A stretch of 64,000 nt of DNA, taken from positions 682,001-746,000 of the forward strand of contig NC_009659.1 of the NCBI RefSeq assembly GCF_000013625.1, given 5' to 3'. This DNA is from Janthinobacterium sp. Marseille (lineage in GTDB: Bacteria; Pseudomonadota; Gammaproteobacteria; Burkholderiales; Burkholderiaceae_D). The notes under the pieces were generated by a model. That model was not told where the DNA came from. It saw only the letters and a list, made by a program, of their open reading frames with translations, and ran no database searches. Positions 9,213 through 17,564 of the stretch are shown here, one piece after another. A program made the translations under genes and the position numbers. Each line of letters opens with the position of its first letter. The first letter of the stretch is position 1.

Positions 9213-9252
9213 AAAGAAAAAGCGCAGCTTCCGGCAAGGGAAGACTGCGCTT
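9213..9252 (-). terminator. Terminator of the FAD-reductase gene (minus strand)
   Basis: On the minus strand, stem AAGCGCAG plus TCTTCC pairs with GGAAG plus CTGCGCTT and is followed by TTTTCTTT. It lies 41 bases past the reductase stop and separates it from thiL. Confidence 0.8.
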
Positions 9253-9292
9253 CGAATGGAACCGGCTCAGGCGGTTCGCATCGCTTCGCTAA

Positions 9293-10498
9293 TTAGCCGG
9301 CAGCAGCCGCAGTACTGGCAGGCTGGCCCAGGCCGCCCAGCAGTTCTTGCCGTATGGCATTGTCATGCGGTGAGACGCCAAAGCCTGCAAGTTTGCCTTC
9401 TGCATCGTAGAAACGGCAGATGCAGCGGCCGGTTTCCGTTACTTCATCCTGCCAGCTGCCGCTTGCGACGATGTGCGGTGCCGGTGGTATCAGTGCCAGC
9501 GGATAGCTTGGTGTCTTGATGAGGACCGGCGATGGTTTCAGGTCGATCACGGTCTTTTCACCTGTCAATGTTTTGGCGATCGCGCGACCGGCCGTCATTA
9601 TAGGTGTGATGTAAGGCAGGGTATGCGTGCTGCCGTCGGCGACGGAAGTGTATTCGGCACAATCGCCGAGGGCGTAAATATCTGCCGCGCTGGTCTGGCC
9701 GAAGGTATCGATGATGATGCCGCGATTGGTTTTGAGTTGTGCTGCATGTGCCAGGCGCAGGTCAGGGCGCAAGCCGACTGCAGACAGCACAACATCGGCT
9801 TCCACCGTATTGCCATCGGCCAACGTGACGCGCAATTCATTGTCGCCATGACTGACGCTTTCCGCCACGGTATTCAGGTGGAATTTGACGCCGCGTGCGC
9901 TTAGTGCAGCCTGCAGTTTGGCCGACAAGGCAGGTGCTGCCAGTGCTGCCAACGGGCGTGAACTTGGATCGACCAGTGTTACGCTGTGACCGGCACCAGC
10001 CAGGTCGTCGGCAAATTCGCAACCAATCAGGCCGGCGCCGAGGATAGTGACACGCACCGGATTGGCATTTTTTTGCGAACTGATATGTGCACGGAATTTT
10101 GCATAGTCGTCGACGTGGTTGACCGACAGCACCTGGTCGGCTGCTTCGCCTTTCAGGCCCAGGTGTATCGCCTGCGCGCCGCTGGCCAATACAAGTTTTT
10201 CATATTCAAACACGCCGGTATCTGTGGTGACGGTTTTCGTCGTGGTATCGATGCCGGTGACATGGGTGTTGGCCTGGATCGTTGCATTCAGCTGTTCCGC
10301 CATTTGCGTCGCGCTGTGCGTGATCATTTGTTCTGCCTGCTTGCCATGCGCAAACGCATTCGACAGCATGGGTTTGGAATAGAAACCGCCGCTATCAGCT
10401 GTAATCATGATTAAAGGAGTGGTTTTATCCAGTTTGCGGAATTCGCGTGCAACGGTATAGCCAGCCAGTCCTGCTCCGATAATGATGATCGGTTTCAT
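9293..10498 (-). CDS. FAD-dependent NAD(P)H oxidoreductase, rubredoxin-reductase-like
   Basis: A 401-residue two-dinucleotide-binding flavoprotein. The first Rossmann fold is IIIIGAGLAGYTVAREFRK at residues 4-22 (FAD). The second is VTILGAGLIGCEFADDLAG (NAD(P)H). A third FAD motif is TSAADIYALGDCAEY. The architecture and the C-terminal region fit rubredoxin-NAD(+) reductases. No rubredoxin gene is nearby, so the electron acceptor is uncertain. The ATG at 10498 is preceded by AAGGAT. An upstream TTG in frame would add 34 residues without the usual family N-terminus, so I rejected it. Confidence 0.85.
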   Translation of the reverse strand: MKPIIIIGAGLAGYTVAREFRKLDKTTPLIMITADSGGFYSKPMLSNAFAHGKQAEQMITHSATQMAEQLNATIQANTHVTGIDTTTKTVTTDTGVFEYEKLVLASGAQAIHLGLKGEAADQVLSVNHVDDYAKFRAHISSQKNANPVRVTILGAGLIGCEFADDLAGAGHSVTLVDPSSRPLAALAAPALSAKLQAALSARGVKFHLNTVAESVSHGDNELRVTLADGNTVEADVVLSAVGLRPDLRLAHAAQLKTNRGIIIDTFGQTSAADIYALGDCAEYTSVADGSTHTLPYITPIMTAGRAIAKTLTGEKTVIDLKPSPVLIKTPSYPLALIPPAPHIVASGSWQDEVTETGRCICRFYDAEGKLAGFGVSPHDNAIRQELLGGLGQPASTAAAAG

Positions 10499-10835
10499 AT
10501 TTATCCTTATGCCTAAAAAATGTAATGCGTGACAGTACTTGATATCGCGCGGATATCCAATTGCCGCCAGTTTACTCAAAAGCCGGTTTTTAAGCTGCAT
10601 TTAATTTGCAGCAATTAGCGACACCTTATTATTTGCCCTGAATCATGCATGCATTGCTTATTGTTATTAATTTTAAATATCATCTAAAATCCCAGATGTG
10701 CTGGCAATGTTCATTCATTTGCCGGCATTTTTAATTTTTTTGAGACTCAGTAGAAACCCGTAGAAAAACAAATTACCGTCTTCCGGCTCTGCTAGAATGA
10801 ATTGCTTCCGCATATAAAAAGGATGGCTGCTTAGT
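10499..10835. promoter_or_regulatory. Divergent intergenic region, FAD reductase / maeB
   Basis: 337 bases of AT-rich, non-coding sequence. It must contain promoters for both divergent genes. The only clear structure is the terminator-like hairpin at 10699-10741. A possible -10-like TAGAAT is seen at 10793-10798, without a convincing -35. Confidence 0.5.
10699..10741 (+). terminator. Terminator-like hairpin in the maeB leader (possible attenuator)
   Basis: Arms TGCTGGCAA (10699-10707) and TTGCCGGCA (10719-10727) pair over nine positions with one T-G wobble. They are followed by TTTTTAATTTTTTT. The hairpin reads toward maeB and ends about 95 bases before its ATG. Confidence 0.5.
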
Positions 10836-13148
10836 ATGGATTCGAACACCGATAAAAAAGAAGAACTCCGCCTTCAGTTACGTCAAGCCGCACTCGAGTA
10901 TCACGAGTTCCCGACTCCAGGAAAAATCAGCGTCACTCCGACCAAACAAGTAACGAATCAGCGCGATCTGGCCCTGGCTTATACGCCGGGCGTGGCAGTA
11001 GCGTGCGAAGAAATCGCCGCCAACCCTGCAGACTCCTATCGCTATACCGCACGTGGCAACCTGGTTGCCGTGATTACCAACGGTACTGCGGTACTGGGAC
11101 TGGGTAATATCGGTCCGGCCGCCGCCAAGCCGGTGATGGAAGGCAAGGGCGTACTGTTCAAGAAATTCGCCGGTATCGATGTCTTCGATATCGAGATCAA
11201 TGAAACCGACCCGGACAAGTTGTGCGACATCATCGCCTCGCTGGAACCGACCTTCGGCGGTATCAACCTCGAAGATATCAAGGCGCCTGAGTGCTTCTAT
11301 ATCGAACGCACCTTGCGCGAGCGCATGAAGATCCCGGTCTTCCATGATGATCAGCACGGTACTGCGATCATTGTCGCCGCCGCGATCCTGAACGGCCTGA
11401 AGGTCGTTGGTAAAGACATCAAGAAAGCCAAGCTGGTCGTATCCGGTGCCGGTGCAGCCGCCCTGGCTTGCCTGGACCTGATGGTAGACCTCGGCTTCCC
11501 GCGCGAACATATTTTTGTCACCGATCTGGCCGGCGTTGTCTACCAGGGTCGTGTCGAGCTGATGGATCCTGACAAGGAAAAATTCGCACAAAAAACCGAT
11601 GCCCGTACCCTGGGTGAAGTCATTGCCGATGCAGATATTTTCCTCGGCCTGTCGGCTGGCGGTGTATTGAAACCGGCGATGGTTGCCGCGATGGCCAAGC
11701 GTCCGGTCATCCTCGCACTGGCGAATCCGACTCCGGAAATCCTGCCGGATGAAATCCGTGCGGTGCGTGATGATGCGGTGATTGCAACCGGTCGTTCCGA
11801 CTTCCCGAACCAGGTTAACAACGTCCTGTGCTTCCCGTATATCTTCCGTGGCGCACTGGATTGCGGTGCCACCACGATTACACGTGAAATGGAAATCGCA
11901 GCAGTGCACGCGATTGCACAGCTGGCACAAGCCGAGCAATCGGATATCGTGGCGACGACTTACGGCATCCATAATCTGAGCTTCGGCCCTGATTACATTA
12001 TCCCTATGCCTTTCGATCCGCGCCTGATGATCAAGATCGCGATGGCGGTGGCGAAGGCAGCGGAAGAGTGCGGCGTGGCGGCACGTCCTATCAAGGACAT
12101 GGATGCTTACGCGGATCGCCTGCAGCAATTCGTGTATCGCAGCGGCACTTTCATGAAGCCTATCTTCCAGATCGCAAAGGCGACACCGCCGGAGCTGAAA
12201 CGCATCGTGTATGCGGAAGCGGAAGAAGAGCGTGTCTTGCGCGCGGTACAAGTTGTGGTCGACGAAAAACTGGCACGTCCTATCCTGATCGGACGCCCTG
12301 CCGTATTGGCGCAACGCATAGAACGCTTCGGCCTGCGTATCAAACCGGATGTTGATTTCACCATCATCAATCCTGAGCACGATGACCGCTATCGCGATTT
12401 CTGGCAAACCTATCTGCAAATGACGATGCGCAAGGGTGTGACCGAGCAATACGCGAAGCTGGAAATGCGTCGCCGTCATACGCTGATCGGTGCGATGGCT
12501 ATCCACAAGAAATATGCGGACGGCATGATTTGCGGCACCTTTGGTACCAATAATCTGCATCTGCACTATGTGGACCAGGTCTTGGGCAAACGCGCTGGCG
12601 TGAATGTCTATGCTGCGATGAATTGCCTGATCCTGTCGGATCGCCAGTTGTTCATCGTCGATACCCACGTCAATGAAAATCCGACCGCGGAAGAGCTGGC
12701 CGAGATCACGATCCTGGCTGCAGAAGAAATGCGTCGCTTCGGCCTGGCGCCACGTGCGGCATTGCTGTCGCATTCGAACTTCGGTTCCAGCAATAGTGAA
12801 TCGGCGCAAAAAATGCGCAAGACTTTGCAATTGGTACGCGAGCGTGCACCTGACCTCGAAATCGATGGCGAGATGCACGGTGACCTGGCGCTGAACTCTG
12901 CGCAGCTGAAAGCGGCAATGCCGGATTCGACTTTGAAGGGCGATGCGAATTTGCTGATCCTGCCAAATATCGATGCGGCCAATATCACTTACAACCTGTT
13001 GAAGACCACGGTCGGCAACGGTGTGGCGATTGGTCCTATCCTGCTCGGTTGCGAAAAGCCGGTTCATATCCTCACGCCGTCGGCTACCGTCCGTCGTATC
13101 GTGAATATGACTGCATTGTGCGTAGCGGATTCAGTTGCTGAACGTTAA
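10836..13148 (+). CDS. maeB: NADP-dependent malic enzyme, MaeB type
   Basis: Oxidative decarboxylation of malate to pyruvate with NADP+. The 770 residues consist of a malic-enzyme domain (roughly 1-430: [35 protein letters not shown], and NADP-fold [15 protein letters not shown]) fused to a phosphotransacetylase-like domain (roughly 440-770, ending [13 protein letters not shown]). That fusion is the hallmark of the large proteobacterial enzyme; the C-terminal domain is thought to be regulatory, responding to acetyl-CoA. The ATG at 10836 has AAAAAGGA about 12 bases upstream. Monocistronic, with a strong terminator. Confidence 0.96.
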   Translation: MDSNTDKKEELRLQLRQAALEYHEFPTPGKISVTPTKQVTNQRDLALAYTPGVAVACEEIAANPADSYRYTARGNLVAVITNGTAVLGLGNIGPAAAKPVMEGKGVLFKKFAGIDVFDIEINETDPDKLCDIIASLEPTFGGINLEDIKAPECFYIERTLRERMKIPVFHDDQHGTAIIVAAAILNGLKVVGKDIKKAKLVVSGAGAAALACLDLMVDLGFPREHIFVTDLAGVVYQGRVELMDPDKEKFAQKTDARTLGEVIADADIFLGLSAGGVLKPAMVAAMAKRPVILALANPTPEILPDEIRAVRDDAVIATGRSDFPNQVNNVLCFPYIFRGALDCGATTITREMEIAAVHAIAQLAQAEQSDIVATTYGIHNLSFGPDYIIPMPFDPRLMIKIAMAVAKAAEECGVAARPIKDMDAYADRLQQFVYRSGTFMKPIFQIAKATPPELKRIVYAEAEEERVLRAVQVVVDEKLARPILIGRPAVLAQRIERFGLRIKPDVDFTIINPEHDDRYRDFWQTYLQMTMRKGVTEQYAKLEMRRRHTLIGAMAIHKKYADGMICGTFGTNNLHLHYVDQVLGKRAGVNVYAAMNCLILSDRQLFIVDTHVNENPTAEELAEITILAAEEMRRFGLAPRAALLSHSNFGSSNSESAQKMRKTLQLVRERAPDLEIDGEMHGDLALNSAQLKAAMPDSTLKGDANLLILPNIDAANITYNLLKTTVGNGVAIGPILLGCEKPVHILTPSATVRRIVNMTALCVADSVAER

Positions 13149-13162
13149 GCTGCAACGCGAAT

Positions 13163-13197
13163 AAAAAAGCCGCTCTGGACAAGAGCGGCTTTTTTTA
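13163..13197 (+). terminator. Terminator after maeB
   Basis: Stem AGCCGCTC / GAGCGGCT with flanking A6 and T7 runs. It works in both directions and also ends the convergent nucleotidase gene. Confidence 0.92.
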
Positions 13198-13208
13198 TGT
13201 GCCTGTAT

Positions 13209-14126
13209 TTAATTGTCTTTTATTTCCGCACGCAAGGGTACGCGCCCGGTTTGCACTATTGGTGAAGCGCGGTCGCAATGTCCGGGCTGGTCGTCAAAGA
13301 ACATATGCGGTTTGAAGGCGGCCAATACATCGGATTTGGAAACGCCGCCCATGAAGAAGGTTTCATCAATGGTGACATCCCAGGCGCGCAAGGTACGGAT
13401 CACGCGTTCGTGGGCCGGGGACGAACGTGCGGTAACCAGCGCGGTGCGGATGGGGGCAGTACGTGCAGCGGAATTCTTGAAGCTGTTCTGGATGAAGGAG
13501 AGTGCCTTGAGCAGGCGCGCGAACGGACCTTCGGGCAAAGGCTTCAAGGCATTTTCGCGTTCGTGGTTTTCAAATGCCTCTATGCCCTGGGTTTGGTATA
13601 TGCGTTCCGATTCATCGGAGAAAATCACGGCATCGCCATCGAAGGCAATCCGGATTTGGTCCAGCTCTTCGAAGGCATTCGCGGGTTTTTGGTATAGCAG
13701 CGCTGCGGCCGTGCCTGAATCGATGGCGGCCTGTACATCGTCTTCATGCAGCGACAGAAACAGGCTGACATTGAAGGCATGCAGATAAGGTGCCAGCGAG
13801 GCACCGCCGGACAGGACGGCACGCGTGATGTCGAGGTCGTAATGCTTGATCGAATTGAAGATGCGCATCGAAGTTTCGGTCGAATTGCGTGACATGATGA
13901 CGACTTCGACGAAACGCTGGTTCGGCGTCAGGGCATTCAGTTTGAGCAGCGCGCGTACCAGTGCAAAACCGGCACCGAGTTTGAGGATTTCTCCTTCATT
14001 ATCGAGCTGGTGCTGGCGATAGGCTTCCAGTCCCTGGGTACGGAAGATGGCCTCTTCAACTTCAAGGTCGAAGAGTGCACGTGATGAAATTCCAACTACC
14101 AGCAAGCGATCAAGTGAGACGGGCAT
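13209..14126 (-). CDS. Cytosolic 5'-nucleotidase family protein
   Basis: A 305-residue protein of the 5-nucleotidase family related to cytosolic NT5C1 enzymes, which dephosphorylate nucleoside monophosphates. Visible blocks are VGISSRALFDLE at the N-terminus (the position of the nucleophilic Asp motif), VVIMSRNSTETSMRIFNSI, LSGGASLAPYLHAF, IRIAFDGDAVIFSDESERIY and FFMGGVSKSDVL, ending MFFDDQPGHC. It lacks a signal peptide. The gene stands alone, convergent with maeB. The family assignment is good; the preferred nucleotide is unknown. Confidence 0.85.
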   Translation of the reverse strand: MPVSLDRLLVVGISSRALFDLEVEEAIFRTQGLEAYRQHQLDNEGEILKLGAGFALVRALLKLNALTPNQRFVEVVIMSRNSTETSMRIFNSIKHYDLDITRAVLSGGASLAPYLHAFNVSLFLSLHEDDVQAAIDSGTAAALLYQKPANAFEELDQIRIAFDGDAVIFSDESERIYQTQGIEAFENHERENALKPLPEGPFARLLKALSFIQNSFKNSAARTAPIRTALVTARSSPAHERVIRTLRAWDVTIDETFFMGGVSKSDVLAAFKPHMFFDDQPGHCDRASPIVQTGRVPLRAEIKDN

Positions 14127-14264
14127 GTGTCGATTTTCTCCCGGAAATCAGGAATAGTGCGCAAAGTGCATAATTGAACAATTACTTTGCAGGTGAAAAG
14201 AGGCAGGGATCATTATAAGCATTCCTGGCCCTGTGTATCTGTTGATACTTTTATAGAGAACGCG

Positions 14265-14645
14265 ATGTTTGCAACGATCAGGAAATGGGCCCGGCGCATC
14301 AAGAGCGATATCATCGTCCTGTGGTTTGCGCGCAAGCATCCGGATACGCCCTTGCTCGCAAAAGTGGTGTGCGTGGTGGCAGTAGTCTACGCGCTGAGTC
14401 CGATCGACCTGATCCCGGACTTTATTCCGATACTCGGTTACCTGGATGATGTCTTGCTGGTGCCGGCATTGATCTGGCTGGCATTGCGCTTGTTGCCGCC
14501 GCGGGTTGTGCTGGAATGCAGGGTGCAGACGGAAGAATGGATTACCAAGTATGCGCGCAAGCCCAAGAGTTATATAGGCGGTGCCCTGGTGATCCTGGTC
14601 TGGTGCCTGTTGGCGTATCTGTGCTGGCGCTGGTTGGCGCAGTGA
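14265..14645 (+). CDS. YkvA/DUF1232 small membrane protein
   Basis: 126 residues with the DUF1232 signature YALSPIDLIPDFIPILGYLD near residues 44-63, followed by a hydrophobic helix. A C-terminal transmembrane helix (GGALVILVWCLLAYLCW) precedes the stop. The ATG at 14265 begins MFATIRKW. An upstream in-frame start would add 26 residues that do not fit the family. Function unknown. Confidence 0.85.
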   Translation: MFATIRKWARRIKSDIIVLWFARKHPDTPLLAKVVCVVAVVYALSPIDLIPDFIPILGYLDDVLLVPALIWLALRLLPPRVVLECRVQTEEWITKYARKPKSYIGGALVILVWCLLAYLCWRWLAQ

Positions 14646-14659
14646 GATAAAGCAGGGGA

Positions 14660-14683
14660 AGAGAACGACGCTTGTCGTTCTCT
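14660..14683. terminator. Hairpin between two convergent genes
   Basis: Perfect 10-base arms AGAGAACGAC / GTCGTTCTCT with a GCTT loop. There is no long T run on either strand, so it may be a weak bidirectional terminator. Confidence 0.5.
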
Positions 14684-14692
14684 ATCGGGGAT

Positions 14693-14953
14693 TTACTGTT
14701 GTGGCTTGTCTTCGCCGTCTTCGTAAAACGAAACGCGCAGGGTACGGGTGCGATGCAATTTTTTCAGGCCGGCTTTGGTGCCGAGGTAGGCAGCGAGCAC
14801 GCAATACAGCAAGGCCATCCAGCCCAGATAATAGACGCCGACGAAAGGCAGGACGATAACCAGTACGGTCGCGAAGAAGTCACGCTTTTCCAGCGTGATC
14901 CAGTAGTGCGATAAAGCGTACACAATGAAGAGCCCAATAAAGCCTAGCAACAT
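14693..14953 (-). CDS. Small membrane protein of unknown function
   Basis: 86 residues. Two hydrophobic stretches (MLLGFIGLFIVYALSHYW and a longer one centred on TVLVIVLPFVGVYYLGW) are followed by a basic, then acidic tail. I do not recognise the family. The good start context and hydrophobic pattern make it likely real. It is convergent with the DUF1232 gene. Confidence 0.6.
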   Translation of the reverse strand: MLLGFIGLFIVYALSHYWITLEKRDFFATVLVIVLPFVGVYYLGWMALLYCVLAAYLGTKAGLKKLHRTRTLRVSFYEDGEDKPQQ

Positions 14954-15060
14954 GATGTTTCCCTAATTACAGATGTGCCTGCATTCTAGCATTCAGAAAT
15001 TTTCGGATGAGCAGTTTTTACTGCTGCGCTGCGGCAAGGAAATCCGGCTGGAAATCAAAT

Positions 15061-15083
15061 ATGTTGCGTTAAATATGCATATT
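15061..15083. promoter_or_regulatory. Candidate NsrR operator upstream of nsrR
   Basis: A degraded 11-1-11 inverted repeat. The right half ATATGCATATT fits the NsrR half-site well; the left half ATGTTGCGTTA fits less well. It lies 35 bases before the nsrR ATG, which fits autoregulation. Confidence 0.5.
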
Positions 15084-15117
15084 AAATAGAATGTGAATCA
15101 CTGGAGAGCGATAGCTG

Positions 15118-15576
15118 ATGAAATTAACCCGGTTTTCGGATATTGGATTGCGTGTGCTGATGTATTTGGCACGGGAGTCGCGCAGCCCGTCGGTTACCGT
15201 GGCAGAAGTCGCATTGCAGTTCGATGTGCCGCATAACCACCTGGTCAAGGTAGTTGGCATGTTGGCAAAAATGGGCTGGATAGACGCGGTACGCGGTCGC
15301 AATGGCGGTATCAGCCTGGCAGCCAGCCCGGACACCTTGCACATAGGCAGTATCCTGCGTGTGCTGGAAGGGGATGCCGAAGCAATCGATTGTGAAGGTA
15401 TAGGTTGCCGCCTGTCCGGGGATTGTCGTTTGCGCAATGCCTTGAAAATCGGTGTTGATGCTTTCTACAATGCGATGGATGAATACACGCTGGCTGATAT
15501 CGTCAGTGGCAATACAGGTGAACACATCGTGATGATGCATCGCAATTTCCTGATGGATCGCGCTGCTATCGCATGA
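15118..15576 (+). CDS. nsrR: Rrf2-family nitric-oxide-sensing repressor NsrR
   Basis: A 152-residue winged-helix regulator starting MKLTRFSDIGLRVLMYLA, the standard NsrR N-terminus. Three cysteines in CEGIGCRLSGDC (near residues 91-102) match the Fe-S cluster ligands of NsrR. Nitrosylation of the cluster by NO releases DNA. The gene sits directly upstream of hmp, the classic NsrR target, with matching operators before both genes. This makes NsrR far more likely than IscR or another Rrf2 protein. Confidence 0.93.
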   Translation: MKLTRFSDIGLRVLMYLARESRSPSVTVAEVALQFDVPHNHLVKVVGMLAKMGWIDAVRGRNGGISLAASPDTLHIGSILRVLEGDAEAIDCEGIGCRLSGDCRLRNALKIGVDAFYNAMDEYTLADIVSGNTGEHIVMMHRNFLMDRAAIA

Positions 15577-15596
15577 ATTGAAACAGCTTGAATGGT

Positions 15597-15620
15597 AGGG
15601 CCTGAGTCGGGCCTTTTTTA
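15597..15620 (+). terminator. Weak terminator between nsrR and hmp
   Basis: Short stem GGCC / GGCC, extended by a wobble and an A-T pair, with a 7-base loop followed by T6. It suggests hmp is transcribed mainly from its own NsrR-controlled promoter. Confidence 0.55.
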
Positions 15621-15629
15621 TTGGCTTTA

Positions 15630-15652
15630 AAGTTGCATTTAAAATGCATCAA
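15630..15652. promoter_or_regulatory. NsrR operator of hmp
   Basis: An 11-1-11 inverted repeat, AAGTTGCATTT, A, AAATGCATCAA, which agrees closely with the published NsrR consensus built from half-site AAATGCATNTT. It ends 11 bases before the hmp ATG and overlaps where the promoter and ribosome site should lie, so binding would repress. Confidence 0.85.
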
Positions 15653-15663
15653 TAGGAGAAATT

Positions 15664-16866
15664 ATGTTGTCTGCAGCATCCCGTCCGTATATCGACGCCA
15701 GTGTCCCGGTCTTGCGTGAACATGGTTTGGCTATCACTCAGGCCTTCTACAAGAATCTGTTTATCTCGCATCCGCAATTGCACAATATTTTCAATGCAGG
15801 CAATCAGGCGAACGGCGCGCAGCAGCAATCGCTGGCTTCTGCCGTGTTTGCCTATGCCGCCAATATCGATAATCCATCGGCGCTGGCTCCTGTCATTTCA
15901 CGGATCGTGCACAAGCATGTTTCGCTGGGCGTTACAGCGGCGCACTATCCCATCGTTGGTGAACATTTGCTGGGTGCGATCAAGCAGGTGCTGGGTGACG
16001 CGGCAACACCGGAACTGATTGCCGCGTGGGCCGAAGCCTATGGCATCCTGGCGCAGGCATTGATCGATGAAGAGCAGCGTTTGTATACGGCGGCAGGTAT
16101 CCAGCCGGGCGATTTGTTCGAGATGAAAGTCACCGCAGTTGAACAGGAAAGCGAGCAGGTCAAATCATTTACGCTGGTGCCACAGGATGGCAGTAGCTCG
16201 CCTGCATTCCAGCCCGGCCAGTATGTGAGTGTGGCCGTGCACTTGCCAAATGGCTTGCGTCAACTGCGCCAGTACAGCCTGTCCGATGCGCCGGATCATC
16301 GCCACCTGCGCATCTCCGTCAAACGCGAAGTCGCAGGCAAGGAAACACCGGCCGGGATGGTTTCCAATTGGCTGCACGACAATGTACAGGCAGGCGGCGT
16401 ACTGTCAGTCAGCAAACCTTTCGGTGACTTCACACCGGATACCGATGGTGACGGAGCTATCGTCCTGTTGTCGGCAGGTGTTGGCATTACGCCGATGATT
16501 TCCGCCCTGAACCGGATTGCATATGTGGCGCCGCAAAGGCGCGTCATTTTTGCGCATGCCGCACGCAATGCAAAGCATCATCCGCATCGTGCCGATATCG
16601 CAAAAGCGGCAGCCCTGATGCCAAACCTGCAAAGCGTGACTTTTTATGAAGAAGAGGATGCGGTGCAGGAAAACGGTGCGGCCGTGCCGGGCCGCATGCA
16701 GTTGAAAAAATTACCGCAATGGGATGTCGCCAATACCAAGGTGTATATGTGTGGCCCTTTGCCTTTCATGCAGGCGCAATGGGCGGATCTGGTGGCGCAA
16801 GGCGTGCCGCCGCAAAACCTACATCGCGAAGTCTTTGGTCCGGATATGCTGGATCACTTGATCTGA
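15664..16866 (+). CDS. hmp: Flavohemoprotein, nitric oxide dioxygenase
   Basis: Converts NO and O2 to nitrate using NAD(P)H. The 400 residues have an N-terminal globin domain (1-140: FYKNL with the B10 Tyr, GAQQQSL with the E7 Gln, IVHKHVSLGV with the proximal His), then an FAD domain (RQYSLSD) and an NAD domain (GVGITPMISAL, CGPLPFMQ). Ribosome site AGGAGAA lies just before the ATG. Expression should be induced by NO through NsrR. Confidence 0.97.
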   Translation: MLSAASRPYIDASVPVLREHGLAITQAFYKNLFISHPQLHNIFNAGNQANGAQQQSLASAVFAYAANIDNPSALAPVISRIVHKHVSLGVTAAHYPIVGEHLLGAIKQVLGDAATPELIAAWAEAYGILAQALIDEEQRLYTAAGIQPGDLFEMKVTAVEQESEQVKSFTLVPQDGSSSPAFQPGQYVSVAVHLPNGLRQLRQYSLSDAPDHRHLRISVKREVAGKETPAGMVSNWLHDNVQAGGVLSVSKPFGDFTPDTDGDGAIVLLSAGVGITPMISALNRIAYVAPQRRVIFAHAARNAKHHPHRADIAKAAALMPNLQSVTFYEEEDAVQENGAAVPGRMQLKKLPQWDVANTKVYMCGPLPFMQAQWADLVAQGVPPQNLHREVFGPDMLDHLI

Positions 16867-16916
16867 TGACAGGTATCTGGTGTTCATCCGATCTTGAGCG
16901 GATGTAGACCAAGATA

Positions 16917-16949
16917 GACACAGCCAGCGCTAGCCCCGCTGGCTGTGTC
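16917..16949. terminator. Strong hairpin between hmp and a small convergent gene
   Basis: Perfect 13-base arms GACACAGCCAGCG / CGCTGGCTGTGTC with a 7-base loop. A second hairpin, CATCCG / CGGATG, lies at about 16885-16904. T-rich but interrupted sequence follows on the plus strand. Probably the hmp terminator. Confidence 0.65.
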
Positions 16950-16974
16950 GCTTTGGCTTTCGTATTTCGTGAGT

Positions 16975-17166
16975 CTATTGCAGGGATGATGGTTTATCGG
17001 TATCAGGCAAGCGTTCATCCACCTGCGCCTCAAGCTTGAGATGTTCAGCGCTAATCTCATAGTGCAAATCCTGCAAGGCGAGTGAGGTCTGAACGAGGGA
17101 GTCGCGCATCGCAATGAGCGCTTGTACCAGGCCGGACAGGTCAGGCCCATCTGTTTTTTCGTTCAT
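16975..17166 (-). CDS. Small hypothetical protein
   Basis: 63 residues, acidic, with an amphipathic central helix (LVQALIAMRDSLVQTSLALQ) and no membrane segment. The ATG at 17166 is preceded by a good AAAGGAA ribosome site. Unrecognised; the helix pattern suggests a small coiled-coil or adaptor-like protein. Likely real because of the ribosome site and its placement against the hmp terminator, but not proven. Confidence 0.5.
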   Translation of the reverse strand: MNEKTDGPDLSGLVQALIAMRDSLVQTSLALQDLHYEISAEHLKLEAQVDERLPDTDKPSSLQ

Positions 17167-17564
17167 ACAATTTCCTTTGAGTTTTAAATTTAATCGCCGG
17201 CAGTTGCTGCTTGCATCTGTTGATGAGGCCGACGCGAATAAGCCAGATAGGGTGTGTTGCGACTATCTGCATGAGTGGTCTGCAAAATTAAAACAAAGAA
17301 TCCGGCGAGACGGGTCTTAAAAAATAAGACATGTATGCAGATGTAAGCATGTGTTCATTTGGATATGCGCATACTTTTCCGCCATATAAATCGACAAGCG
17401 ATCACAAATGTGTACACAGTTTGATTGCGGCATATGGGGTATCGCGAATGTAAAAATATGCTGTTTTTAAATTGTGGGACGATCATCCAGCAAATCTTTC
17501 CGAAAAATTTCAATCGAGATTATTCTTGGTACGCGTGCTGGGGAATCTCCCTAGACTGGTCCTG
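17167..17564. promoter_or_regulatory. Upstream region of the Rcs-like operon
   Basis: About 400 AT-rich bases without a gene. It holds an inverted repeat GTCTTA-N5-TAAGAC (17314-17330), a 10-base palindrome TATGCGCATA (17364-17373), and CGAGATTATTCTTG (17515-17528), whose complement resembles the RcsB box at about 9 of 14 positions. All are candidates only. Confidence 0.4.

Noticed and set aside
10878..13067. 729-codon frame opposite maeB
   Set aside because: Mirror frame of a strongly biased real gene; the maeB frame has full domain motifs.
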